DNA of 64,000 nucleotides from Stictocephala bisonia. Lineage: Eukaryota; Arthropoda; Insecta; Hemiptera; Membracidae. Positions 35,450-46,216 of this stretch are shown piece after piece. Position 1 is the first letter of the stretch. Each line of letters opens with the position of its first letter. The position numbers and the translations under genes were made by a program. Below the pieces are notes generated by a model. The model worked only from the letters and a program-made list of their open reading frames with translations. It was not told where the DNA came from and ran no database searches. The DNA lies in NCBI GenBank assembly GCA_035578905.1, contig JAQJVL010000059.1, positions 1,519,636-1,583,635 of the forward strand. The letters run 5' to 3'.

Positions 35450-37021
35450 TTTAAATTATTCCACAAATTTTAATTAAAAAAGCACTTTCGCCGGTTTAAA
35501 TGTAAAATCATCATCAGTTTAAATGTAAACAGAACAAAACATATGTTAAACAATATAAATTAAAGTATGATAAAATATAGGTATTTTAAAAGAATTTAAA
35601 ATTTAAATGGATTAGTAGAAAGTAATTTCAAATAAAATATTAAACTGGAAAATATGATTTACAATTAATTATTTTATGTCCGATTTCTTCTTTAACTAAA
35701 GATTAGTATATATTACTAAAATGTATAGATGGTTGTGATATATATTCTTCTTTTATAAAACAGACATGCGGACACTTTCAATTTGATTCCTTTTGGTCCA
35801 TGATGATTCTATAAATATAATACTAGACGAGTCAAATTTGATGTTATGATTTTCATTTAGAGCGTGTTCTACTAATTTTGATTTTTCTTTATTTTGCGTT
35901 TTGTAATTATATATGAGTTATTTGACTCTTGTACTTATATGTCTAGAGGTTTGGCCAGTATAAGTTTCATTAAATTCACAATCAATTTATAAATTATATT
36001 TTTAGATTCTTGAATTTTGTTCTTAGGTTTTAATTTTGTTAAATGACTCAGAATGTTATTAGTTGAACTAAAAGAAGTACGGATATTGAATTTTTAGTTG
36101 ATTTTTCTAATTTTTTCGGAAACTCCTTTTAATTATGGAATTGTAATTGTAGTTAGAGACTTGGTATTTTCATTGTGTCTTCTAGGTTGAATTTTATTTT
36201 TTAATTTTGCCTTTTCAATTATTTTTGTGGGATAGTTATTATTTATTAATAATTTTGTAGTATCTTATTCTGCCTTTAACTTATCTTCGTCGTTTGTTAC
36301 TAAATTATCTATTTTCTTAAATAAACTTTGATCATTCAAATCTTCACATGTTGAGGGTGATTTGAAAAATAATTCATGTATTGTCCACTAAGCGTTTTTT
36401 TGTGGTAGAGTGATGTAATAAGTTTATTTTCTGTTGATTTTGTAACTAACACATCTAGAAAAGGAATTTGTCTATTATTTCCATTTTTTAATGTAAATGT
36501 TGTAGTTGGCTCAAGTTATTTATATGATTTAAAAATTTTTTTAATATCAGTTTGATCTTCCCATATGCAAAAAATGTCATCAACATATCTGAGCCAAATT
36601 TTTAGTTTGGGATTACAGTTAATAAATGCAATTTTTTTCAAAATTACCCATAAAAATGTTACTTAGTATTGGACTTAATATTCCACACATAGGTAAACCT
36701 GTAATTTGGCTATAAAAATGTTCTTAATATTGAAAGTAGTTGTTTGTAACACATGTAGTCAGAAGTTCTAATATACAACAAACTGATTATTTTGTTCTCT
36801 CTTTGAGATTATCATCTTGTTCTAATAAATTCGTTGTTATTCTTAACACTTCTGGAACAGGTACATTTGTAAATAAACTAGTTACATCATAGCTGACTAG
36901 AATATCTTGACAATGAATCGGTATTTTGTTTATTTTCTCAATGAAGTCTTCTGAATGTTTTAAATAAGATGAATTGCCAAATAAGGGATTTAGGATGGGT
37001 AACAAAACTTTTCATAATTTA
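35450..37021 (-). pseudogene. Penelope-like element, RT core and GIY-YIG part
   Basis: Read on the minus strand across frames, this gives the Penelope-type RT: PLFGNSSYLKHSEDF, ILVSYDVTSLFTNVPV (first catalytic Asp), a GLPMCGILSPILSNIF-like motif, and RYVDDIFCIW (catalytic DD at 36576-36587). FLDVLVTKS follows. Downstream, at about 35938-36010, is YKLICEFNETYTGQTSRHI, which matches the GIY-YIG endonuclease core (I-Y-K...C...Y-x-G-Q-T-x-R). Several stops and frameshifts make it inactive. PLEs join an RT without the usual non-LTR endonuclease to a GIY-YIG nuclease; both signatures are visible here. Confidence 0.88.
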
Positions 37022-38350
37022 CAGGGTGGCGCACGAAATGATCCAACATTTATTTTTGTTGAAGAATATTTATTGTGACTGCAATACAGTAAAGTTTAAT
37101 ATAAATTGTCTACTGCATACCTGGACATTAGTTTGAGGCCATTACATGTTCAATGTGGCCACCTTCTTGTCTGACAACTGCTTCAACACGAACGCCTATG
37201 TTATTGATGACTCTGCGACTCATATCCTCGGTTATCTCGTTACATGCCTCTATGATTAGCACTCGCAGATCCATCAGTGTGTTAGAATGTTTAGAGAAGA
37301 TCTTCTCCATCAGAAATCCCCAAAGAAAATAATCGCACGGATTCAAATCAGGACTGTTTGGGGGCCAGTTATGGCCACACGCAAAACGATTAGGGAATCG
37401 GCTTGAAATGACATTTTGGTTGAAATTTTCATGCAGAAAATCTAAAACAACATTAGCCGTGTGTGGTTTGGCTCCATCCTGCATGAACCACTGGTTCTGT
37501 AATTGAAACCCTTTTGCGATAAGTTGTGGTTCAAAATAATTACGTAGCATGTTTAGATAACGCTCGCTATTCACAGTATGTTCAAAAAAGAATGGCTCAT
37601 GGCTCGAGCCCATTCCTATTAGCCCATGGCTCGAGATGGCTGCCCATACCGTAATTCTTAGAGCATGATGCACTTTTTCATGTAGCACGAGTGTATTTTC
37701 GGAAGCCCAAAAACGCACATTTTGTTTATTTACAACACCGTCTAAGTGAAAATGTACCTCATCTGAGAACCAAACATTGTTAATCAATATGTCTTGATTA
37801 ACAGCCCATTGAAGTTTGTTGTCAATCGTTAATTTAGGTAACACTGTAATTTTGTATGGATACAAATTCAAATCTTTTTTTAAAATTCTCTGCACAGATC
37901 GCCTAGAAATGTGAAGTGCTGCCGCTTTTCTAGTCGACTTGCCTGGACTCCTCACCAACGATGCTATGACAGCTTCAACATTCTGTGGAGTACGGGCAGT
38001 GGAAGGCCGTTGACGTTTCCTCTCTAATACTGAGCCATCACTATTACATTTTTCATAAAGTCTACGAATAGTTTTAAATGATAGTGACCAGCGAGTTTGA
38101 AAATGAGCACGAAACCGTCTTTTTGTAAGCACCGCACTTTTTGTTTCATTAAAAAACAACACAGTCTTTATGCGTTGATCCACAGACAATCTTCCTTTGT
38201 CAGCCATCTTGCAACAATAATAATAACGGAAGCGGAAACAGAGGGAACTAATCTCCATAAACAGCTGATAGTTTTGCCAACTTAAAACACAGTAATAATA
38301 GGTAACCGGACTACCAAAATAACTGTTGGATCATTTCGTGCACCACCCTG
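37022..38350 (-). mobile_element. Mariner/IS630-type transposon, full length (1329 bp)
   Basis: The termini are CAGGGTGGCGCACGAAATGA (left) and CAGGGTGGTGCACGAAATGA (right, reverse complement), near-identical over about 27 bp and flanked by TA duplications (37020-37021 and 38351-38352). It encodes one transposase on the minus strand. It interrupts the Penelope-like element between the SPTY motif and the PLFGN motif. Confidence 0.96.
37128..38258 (-). CDS. Mariner-type transposase, intact frame
   Basis: This 376-codon frame would cut and paste the element at TA sites. An N-terminal helix-turn-helix region of DUF4817 type (about residues 18-110: MADKGRLSVDQRIKTVLFF, then a second HTH with SRRSVQRIL) precedes an IS630/mariner catalytic domain. 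The catalytic acids appear as FSDEVHFHLDG, WFMQDGAKPHTA and PPNSPDLNPCDYFLWG. There are 42 residues from QD to the Asp of SPDL and 47 to the Asp of NPCD. No internal stop is seen. The likelier start is the internal MADKG (residue 18), because the preceding residues (SSLCFRFRYYYCC) look untranslated. Length and motifs fit a complete enzyme; activity is not shown. Confidence 0.93.
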   Translation of the reverse strand: MEISSLCFRFRYYYCCKMADKGRLSVDQRIKTVLFFNETKSAVLTKRRFRAHFQTRWSLSFKTIRRLYEKCNSDGSVLERKRQRPSTARTPQNVEAVIASLVRSPGKSTRKAAALHISRRSVQRILKKDLNLYPYKITVLPKLTIDNKLQWAVNQDILINNVWFSDEVHFHLDGVVNKQNVRFWASENTLVLHEKVHHALRITVWAAISSHGLIGMGSSHEPFFFEHTVNSERYLNMLRNYFEPQLIAKGFQLQNQWFMQDGAKPHTANVVLDFLHENFNQNVISSRFPNRFACGHNWPPNSPDLNPCDYFLWGFLMEKIFSKHSNTLMDLRVLIIEACNEITEDMSRRVINNIGVRVEAVVRQEGGHIEHVMASN

Positions 38351-38715
38351 TATATGTAGGTGAATCAATCGAACTTACTATGGGTCTCAGGGGAATTAAA
38401 TATTTGTGAAGTTTAGGTAGTCCATAAAGATGAGAGGATTTAGAATATTGTGGACTTAGTTTTATGACAAGAGGTTTTCCAAGTTAATTTTCAAAATCTT
38501 TAATTTTTCTAGTTCTTTCAATTTTTGATGTAGGATCTTTTTTAATTTGGGAATATTCACCAGAATTTATTAGTTGTTTAACTTTTTCATCATAGTCTTC
38601 TTTATCTAAAATGACCGTAATTTTACCTTTATTTGCTGGAAGAATTACTATATATTCATCAGATCGAAGAGGTTTTAGAGCATTTAGTTCAGGATTCGAA
38701 ATGCTACTTTTAGGT
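38351..38715 (-). pseudogene. Penelope-like element, N-terminal RT part
   Basis: The minus strand reads LRSDEYIVILPANKGKITVI, LDKEDYDEKVKQLINSGEY, KKDPTSKIER, then [10 protein letters not shown] and [16 protein letters not shown]. This is the conserved PLE segment that precedes the RT core (family: PADKG...DY..K...L....Y..L..DPT, YGLPKIHK, PLRPIVS). One in-frame stop is seen (KDFEN-stop). It joins the 35.45-37.02 kb part once the mariner is removed. Nothing PLE-like continues beyond about 38715, so the element is 5' truncated or its N-terminus is not recognisable. Confidence 0.85.
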
Positions 38716-38734
38716 TTCTTTGAAGGGGCCTTAT

Positions 38735-39860
38735 GAAGCTATTTATGCAAAGCATCATTTGGCGCGCGGGTCTTCCATCAGAAGCTGTTCGGGGTGCTCT
38801 TGCCTGACAACGGCCAGCTTGGCCACCGACAACTTCTCAACAAAGGACTCTGTGTTGCCTTGCCATATAGCCCTCTTGTTCTCGCCTCCAAGCTCCTCCG
38901 GTATCAGTTGGAGCTTTGGAGGCGACAGAGGACGAAGCTTGCTGGCTGGTTTTGGGGGTTGCTATCTGCGAGGAGGCTGTCTTGTCATCTTGGCCCCCAG
39001 AGTTGCCAGACGTACTTGACGGCTTGTTCCTCGCACCGTGCTTTTCCTCCTAAGCTCGTCGCCTGTCCCCCTTCAAAAGGATTCTCTCACCTCTGGCAAG
39101 AGTCCATTTTTCCTAAGTCTTCGGAGTTGGCTTCGGAGGATTCTCTTCTTAGGCGGACCACCCATATCCATCTTCTGGAGATTTCCCTGAGAACTCTCGT
39201 CCTCAGACCGAATCAGCGCATCCTTATCTCCTGTTTATAGGACTAGCTGAGGTTGTCTATGAGCAGTCCTTCGGGAGTTACCCCACCTTTCAACAAATCA
39301 ATTGTATTAGTGTCAACTTTCATACAATTCCCACGGGTACCGGGTTGCTATTGTCCACCTCCTCAGTGACCCGTTTAGGGAGGTAAGGGGTAGTTACGAC
39401 TGGGCGCCCCTTGGGCCCAGAAGGCTCCGTTAATGGTTCTGAATATTAGGCACCCAGTACAACAAGACTTTCAGCACGGGTCACTATCACCTTAGTCTAG
39501 GGCCCGCAGTGCCTCTTGTGAGAGGCTCCTGACACAATTCTCCGAGTTCAGTCACTCCTTTGGGGGAGTTCATCCTGAGCTGGTTTAGACTAGTGCCAGC
39601 ACTGACTGAGCTGCTGCCCACTGCCAGGGAGTCACTCAGGACTCCAGCCACCAGCTTGGATCTGCTGGGATTAGCAATAACAGGGCCCACGGCGAGTACG
39701 ATGCAGCCATTGGCTACACAGGTCAACAACACACTATGTTGTTAGACTCCCAGACGGTCTTGAGTACACAGGTGTAGCCTTGAGAGCGAAGGGGTTCCTC
39801 GGTGTCCAGCTGCCCGAAGAACCCTCTCGCCCTCTTAACCCCCGGGCCATAAGTTGATAT
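38735..39860 (-). pseudogene. GC-rich 5' part of a DUF4780-type retroelement ORF1
   Basis: About 1.1 kb is much richer in GC than both flanks. On the minus strand, broken by two stops and a frame change, it reads PPKKRILRSQLRRLRKNG then LLPEVRE. This resembles the start of insect non-LTR ORF1 proteins (L-S-x-A-x-x-R/K-L-R-K-x-G...EEAR). Further on, EKLSVAKLAVVRQEHPEQLL resembles the opening of DUF4780 (VAIV...YPE..LT.EQ). The upstream 39250-39860 would be the 5' UTR. The ORF1 reading is cut at the junction with the Penelope element. Long plus-strand frames here are shadows in GC-rich DNA. Confidence 0.45.
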
Positions 39861-40160
39861 CGTGAGTTTTTATATTTTTAAATTTTAAATTAGCAAGAAG
39901 AATGTATAGATTTTTACATATTTAACTGTAGAACAATTATAAAAATATCTGATTAAACAAAAGTTATGATTCACCAGAACAGTTCTTCACTAATCAAATG
40001 GCACCAAATGTTACGAAACGATCATTATTATGGACCGCATTGTTGAAATAGAAATCCGTGTATTTAGGAGAGAGTTTGGATGACGTTTTTAGGTTACAAA
40101 ATATTTATGAAAAAATACTTTATAGTTGTCTATATGTCTAAAGCATTACTTTAATTTTCC
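39861..40160. other. AT-rich DNA, nothing recognised
   Basis: No gene seen. Decayed endonuclease sequence of the next element is possible but unreadable. Confidence 0.4.
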
Positions 40161-42310
40161 GTTTCCGTGGAAAAAATAATAGAACTAAATCTATTATAAA
40201 GCTTCGTCTTAGTAAAGATCTTTTGCAGCTTAAGAGAACTCTTCTGTCTCGTATACAAATACCAAAGAACTAGATGCTCTTCATCTGCTCAGAGAGGAAT
40301 ACAGAAGTTCCAGGCGCAAGTATAGCAAGGCTATTGAAGTTTTGAAGTCAGAGTGTTTTCTAAAGAAATTAGACAATTCCTCAAATAAGGCAAAAACCTT
40401 ATGTAACATCATCAACCATAATAAAATCAACGACAACAGTAATAACTCAAGTATCTCTTTGTCATCTAAAAACGGAGTACTGATTAATGACCCTTTCGCT
40501 ATTTCTTTCAATTTTTTTATGCCAATATTGGTAAACAAGATAAAACACAGACTAATATTCTCACACCAACCCATGAACCTCTTAAAAATATTAAATATTG
40601 TGAGAATGCAATGTCTCTATCTGAAGTTGGGCCTATCTGAGGCTGAGGTATCCCAATTATAATTATGAATATTAAATCCAAGACTTCCAGTGGTTTTGAT
40701 GAAATATCACCTACGCTTCTAAAACAGTTCCTGATCTTTTGACTCAATTTTTAAATGTGTCCTTTGAGCAAGGGATTTTACCTTGTTCACTTAAGCTTGG
40801 AAGAATAAGACCCTTGTGTAGAAATGGAAATCGACAGATATGCAGCAACTATAGGCCTATTACATTAGTATCTACTTTCTCAAAAGTTTTTGAGACAGTT
40901 TTTTTATCTAGGCTCTTGAGTTTTATTGAATATACTAATTTACTTCCTGGTTCCCAATTCGGCTTTATAAAGGGAAGATCTACTGTACATGCTATACTAT
41001 AGTTTAGTATCGTCTATTGTACAGGCATTAGACAGCGGTCATCCCTCTGTAGGGGTCCTCTTTGACCTTATAAACGCATTCAATATGGTCGACCATGCAA
41101 TCCTGTTGAATAACCTTCAGCTTATGGGAATTCGAGGTGGAACATAGAATGGATCAGTTCACATCTGACTGACAGAAAACAACTGGTAAAAATCCCTTTC
41201 CACGATAGTCAGGGTTGTACGAGATGGACACAGTCTTCACTTCTAAATGTTGACGTAGGAGTACCCCAGGGCTCGATCCTTGGTCCCATCTTATTCATAC
41301 TTTTTTTTAATGACTTACCCTCCTATGTTACAAATGGTAAAGTCTGCTTGTTCGCAGACGACACCTCACTCTCTGTCTCAGCTCCCAGTCGTTCCTTGAG
41401 GTGTTCAAGTAGGCTAACATTCTCTTACAATGGTTAAGTGAAAACAAACTATGTATTAATGATAACAAAACTAATATTATTGAGTTCTTAATAATTAATC
41501 GAGAGGGTAAAAAACATTTGACGTTTGTTTTTGATGAATAGGAAACCGATCCTTCTGATAAAACAACATTTTTGGGTATCAGGATTGACAAAAATTTTAA
41601 ATTTAAATCACACATTGACTTGTAAAAAAGTCAGGTCAGAAATCTTTTTGTTGAAACATTTTTTTCTTTTATGGATATTAAGACTTTACTTGCTGTATAC
41701 TATGGGCTAATTTATCCTGTCTTAGCTTTTGGAATCATAATCTGGAGACATGAGTGCAAAGAAACTAATTGTTTAACTTTAAATTGCAAAAGAGAGCAGT
41801 TAGAACTATATTCGGTAAGCGTAAGGATATTTATTTTCGGTCTCTCTTTAACGATAGTAATATACTTAAATGTCCTTCAATTTACGTCCGCACCCGCAGT
41901 GTCCTCCTATTTGTGCATATTTAACATTTTAAAACAAACAAACCCGAACATTATATGATATTAGATCAGGCATGAACATGACAACACTTCCACATAAAAC
42001 GCACTTCTTTGAAAAACATATATTAGTAACGGGATCAAAATATTTCACGCTTTGCCATCCTCACTCAAAGCAGAACGCGAATTTAATGTATTTTCTATAA
42101 GGGTCAAGAGGTATTTGGTGTAGCATTGCTTCTGTAGTATTGGGAATTCCTGACGTGTCAGTCAGTTTCATAAAGTTTAGTTCCTTTGATGATAAGATTA
42201 TAGTATATCTTTTGTAATTTTAATTTTAGTTAGTATTGACACATGTATACTGACACCATTTTATTGACGCAATCATGCAGTAATGTACTGTTACAATAAA
42301 GGATATTTGA
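40161..42310 (+). pseudogene. Non-LTR RT relic (CR1/Jockey-type), plus strand
   Basis: The linker (REEYRSSRRKYSKAIEVLKS, then NKAKTLCNIINHNKI) is followed by SGFDEISPTLLK and then FEQGILPCSLKLGRIRPL. The palm motifs are NYRPITLVSTFSKVFE, GSQFGFIKGRSTVHAIL, LFDLINAFNMVDHAIL (Asp plus degenerate Ala), VPQGSILGPILFILFF and FADDTSLSV (the catalytic pair, with Phe for Tyr). TFLGIRIDKNFKFKSH and LQKRAVRTIFGKR follow. At least eight frameshifts or stops break it. The AATAAAGGAT near 42295-42304 is probably the 3' end. No endonuclease is visible. Confidence 0.88.
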
Positions 42311-42333
42311 TTAAAAAATCCTTTATTGTAACA
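42289..42333. repeat. Perfect 16-bp-arm hairpin at the RT 3' end
   Basis: TGTTACAATAAAGGAT at 42289-42304 and ATCCTTTATTGTAACA at 42318-42333 are exact reverse complements separated by 13 bp. The arm carries the AATAAA signal of the RT relic. Confidence 0.9.
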
Positions 42334-42563
42334 ATTTGATTTGATTTAGAACTTTTTTTAGCGTAACGGTGACCTTGCATGCCAAATTTCAAATTTTATC
42401 TGAGTGAGTCATTGATTTATTTGAATTTTTACAAAATTGTTGTCTGTAATGCAATCAGTAACTATTGTTAGGAAAGAAAAAAACACACAAAATTGAACCG
42501 TTACTATTTTAAGAATAACAAAAAGAATATTTTATGCTGTATTTATCTTTATACTGTAATATG
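42334..42563. other. AT-rich flank of the piggyBac element
   Basis: Nothing is recognised except the weak word match (TGCCAAATTTCAA, TGAGTGAGTCA) to 1195-1290. Confidence 0.4.
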
Positions 42564-42974
42564 TTAACCCTTAACTACTTGCTTATTTTTACTAACGTAA
42601 GTACTTTCGTGGGGTCAAAATCGACCCCAATTTTTAAAACAACATTAAAAATCTCAAAAATATTATTTTAATAACTTAAAAGATAATAGCCCCCTCTCTA
42701 ACTTGTCTTCTTGCAGATAGAAATATTTTTGGTATTATTTTGTAAATAAAAGAGTTTTTATTTTAAAATTTCTTGTATGTTACAAATTTATTTTATTGAA
42801 AATCACATTATACATAAAAAATAGTGGTTTACCCTTAGTGAAGTTATAAAAATCAAAACTATCTATTTTATTTTACAACTAGGTCTATATTGTAAGAAAT
42901 TATAGTACTTGGCCCCATAACTGCTAAAGTAAAAAAGACTTCTTCTAAAGTTAGAGATTTCTTCTTGTTCAATT

Positions 42975-43231
42975 TCACTTATTGGCAATCTTCATACGTA
43001 ATTCACACTTTGCTACTGGTTTTACAAACTGTCTTTTAGCAAATAATGCACCCAGTTGAATGTTTCTGTAATTTCCTCTAGCAAATAGTTCACATCTTCT
43101 TTTTTTGAGCGGATTATCTTCACAAGGTGGAATCCCAAAAAAATTGAAAAGTCTAACATAACTAATATCGTGGGGACCCCAGAAGTTTCCCAGCCAGACA
43201 TGGAGTCACCGAACAAGAAAACGGTTACCAC
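42975..43231 (-). pseudogene. Possible piggyBac transposase C-terminus
   Basis: Below a short frame of 69 codons (43022-43231), another minus-strand frame reads PPCEDNPLKKRRCELFARGN, then QLGALFAKRQFVKPVAKCE. Cys spacing resembles a decayed piggyBac C-terminal cysteine-rich domain (KRRCxxC...C..C...VC). Several expected cysteines are replaced, and the RNase H-like core is absent. Position relative to the TIR fits this reading. The call depends on that context more than on the residues. Confidence 0.4.
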
Positions 43232-43234
43232 CGT

Positions 43235-43799
43235 TGAGCGGCTAGTTCGTTAAGCGGCTAGTTCGTCGAGCGATCACATTCTCATTAACAAGGGTCGAGC
43301 GGCCAGTTCTTTGATCGGTAAGTTCGTTGAGCGGCCAGTTCCTTGAGCGGCTAGTTCGTCGAGCGGCCAGTTCTTTGATCGGTAAGTTCGTTGAGCGGCC
43401 AGTTCGTCGAGCGGCCAGTTCGTTGAGCGGCCAGTTCGTCGAGCGTCTAGTTCGTCGTGCGGCCAGTTCTTTGATCGGTAAGTTCGTTGAGCGGCCAGTT
43501 CGTTGATCAATAAGTTCGTTGAGCAGCCATTTCGTTGAGCGGCCAGTTCAATGGCTAGTTCGTTGAGTGGCCACATTCTCATTATCAATGGTCAGGGGGG
43601 GGGGGTTCACAGGTATGAGCCGAGTTCGTTGAGCGGCCAGTTTATTGAGCGGCTAGTTCGTTGGCGGTTAGTTCGTCGAGTGGCCACATTCTCATTAACA
43701 AAGGTCGGGGGAGGGGTTGACAGGTATGAACGGCCAGTTCGTTGAGTGGTCAGTTCGTTGAGCGGCGAGGTTTTCTAGTCTTTGGTCATATTCATTATA
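43235..43799 (+). repeat. 16-bp tandem repeats forming the left foldback arm
   Basis: Units of GAGCGGCCAGTTCGTT (16 bp, with variants GTCGAGCGG and TTTGATCGG) repeat over most of 43235-43560 and again at 43620-43780. A second word, CACATTCTCATTA followed by CAA-GGTC, recurs at about 43276, 43571 and 43687. A run of 10-11 G lies at 43598-43608. Three 16-mers give a 48-bp period, which explains the 104-codon minus-strand frame; it is not a gene. Positions 43672-43799 are the mirror of 46217-46329. Confidence 0.9.
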
Positions 43800-45063
43800 C
43801 AGGGCTGGGCAAAAGTTTGGAATATATTTATTAATTTCAAAACCATTGAGAGAAATGTAATGAAACGTTGCAGTTACGTACATGTCCATATATAAAACAT
43901 TTAGACATAGACCCTACTGTAATTGTTTTTTGCATAGCCAGGTGATTGCCCATGAAGGAAGTTTTAAAAATTTAAATTTAGGCCTTCTCGAGCTATATCT
44001 CATTTTAAAGGCCTTTGTTTGTAAAATACAAGAGTGCAAATCTGAGGTCAGCAGTATGACCCAGTCAGAAAATATAGCCTCTCAAAGAATTTAATGTCAG
44101 GGTTGGGCAAAAGTCTGGAATGTATTTATTAATTTTAAAACTATTAAAATAAAAACAATTAAACTTTGTACTTATGTACATGTACCTATACTAAACATAA
44201 GGACATATTTTAATTGTTTTTCACATATCCAGGGGATGGGCCATGAAGGAAGGCTTAAACATTTTAAATATAAGCCTACCTTGACTTATACCTCATTATA
44301 ACGATTTTTTTTGTACAATACAAAAGTGCAAGACTGAGGTTAAAAGGATGACCCATTCACAAAATACAGCGTTCAAATAATTTAATGTCGTATTACTAAT
44401 TCTTTTCACTTATACGGCTATTTATTTAACAGTTTCAGGCCCCTGCTGCTGATTATGTTGTTGATTGTTAACAATCGTAACAAACGACTGCCATATAAAA
44501 AAGCAATGCTATTTAACTAAGATACAAATAAGAAAATGTTATTAAAACACTGTTGACAGTAGGTTTACCTAAAATAGTTCATGAATATTACTATACAAAT
44601 TTATTACTTATTTTTTGTGAAATTTAATTTCTCATATTCAGTCAGATAAATTATAGCTCTACACAGTAATAGATAATAACTAGCTTACATTTGTCTTAAG
44701 CAGTGTTAGTTATATGACATTAAATTATTTGAGAGGCTGTATTTTCTGACTGGGTCATCCTTTTGACCACAGGTTTGCACTCTTGTTTTACAAACAAAGA
44801 CCTTTGGTATAACTCGAGGTAGGCTTATATTTAAAATTTTTAAAACTCCCTTCATGGCTTATCCCCTGGATTTGCAAAAGAAACAATTAAAATATGTCCA
44901 TATGTTTGGTATAGGTACATGTACATAAGTAGAAAGTTTCATTGTTTTTATTTTAATAGTTTTAAAATTAATAAATACATTCCAGACTTTTGCAAAGTTT
45001 CATTACATTTCTCTCAATGGTTTTGAAATTAATAAATATATTCCAGACTTTTGCCCAACCTTG
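43800..45063. mobile_element. Foldback/MITE-like element 1 (1264 bp, mariner-like ends)
   Basis: The left end CAGGGCTGGGCAAAAGTTTG and the right end (reverse complement) CAAGGTTGGGCAAAAGTCTG match over at least 67 bp. The left flank is TA; the right flank is TG, a possible decayed TA. The left half carries two direct copies of a unit of about 298 bp (43800-44096 and 44098-44390), each starting with the TIR; the inverted partner lies at about 44710-45063. The central 320 bp is non-coding. It looks like a Tc1/mariner-derived non-autonomous element with an internal duplication. Confidence 0.8.
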
Positions 45064-45065
45064 TG

Positions 45066-46216
45066 TAAGTTGATTACACCAATACCTGTATCAGTAGTAA
45101 TATACATAGTTGAAGAGTACTGACTGTATTGTTAACAAAATATCTGGTAAAGGCTGGAAGAGATTATATGTACTAACAAAAGTGTTGTGCAGAGCAGTTA
45201 GTATATTTTTAATCGTTTTAATCTTTACTTAGGTGCTGAGGCTATCTATATAAGGCATTAAACACTTCATGGGCCGCCAAAATGTAGACCTAAGCTTAGG
45301 ATGGTGAAACCATAGTAAAAATACTTTTATGTTTATCTGGTTATAAGAATATTTTTTTAAGTAGTAGTTAAAAATGCCATTTCCGTGTAAGAAACCAATC
45401 ACTGTAAGTTACATTACTGAAACAATCTACCCTTAAATACATATCAACCGACACTGTTGTCTGATATTTACAACTAACGGTCGAGTCCAGTTGTGTTTAT
45501 ACTCTTATGAGTTTAACTACTAATTGATTTAAAAATTGCAGGGGTGTCCCCTAGTTTTTAATAACGTTATTATGTTCAAATCTTGCAATAGCATTTAAAT
45601 ATTCATTGCTTTGCATAATTGTGACGACAGGTAAGAAATAGACTTGAAAAGCAATAGACTGATTCCCCACAAAATTAGTAGACTGTGTGTTTTCAATATA
45701 ACTGTTAAATGCAATTCCTGTGGTAATTAACTACATCAACCGTGAATAGAGTCATGATGATTACCTTCGTATATTTACATTAAATAACAACTATTCACAA
45801 ATTCTCAGATAAACAAGTGGCTCTGATTTCATTGGTTTGGAACAAAATTCCTGAATGTGTATAGCTTTGCAGTGTAAAATATTGAAGTTTTAAAATATGA
45901 GATATTAAAACCGACACTAACGAACACTAAATTAAAACGAACACTAAAATGGGTAGTATTCGTATTTTTACTATGGTTTCACCATCCTAAACCCACATTT
46001 TGGCGGCCCATGAAGTGTTCAATGCCCTATCTAGATAGCCTCAGCACTTTAGTGAGGATTAAAATAACTGAAAATATACTAACTGCTCTGCACAACACTT
46101 TTGTTAGTACATATATAATCTCTTCCAGCCTTTACCAGATATTTAGTTAACAATACAGTCATAATTCTTCAACTATGTATATCACTACTGATACAAGTAT
46201 TGGTGTAATCAACTTA
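45066..46216. mobile_element. Foldback element 2 (1151 bp, arms about 265 bp)
   Basis: The left arm begins TAAGTTGATTACACCAATAC and the right arm is its reverse complement, ending at 46216. Pairing continues to about 45330 and 45955 (AACACTTCATGGGCCGCCAA, CCATAGTAAAAATAC) with minor mismatches. The loop of about 620 bp is AT-rich and has no recognised gene. It begins only 2 bp after foldback element 1. Confidence 0.85.

Noticed and set aside
38720..39240. Two plus-strand frames of 99 and 148 codons
   Set aside because: They overlap in GC-rich sequence, and the minus strand there carries the retroelement-like motifs.
43274..43588. 104-codon minus-strand frame (NELAAQRTYRSKNWP-like)
   Set aside because: Three 16-bp units make 48 bp, which keeps the frame open; it is repeat sequence in the foldback arm.
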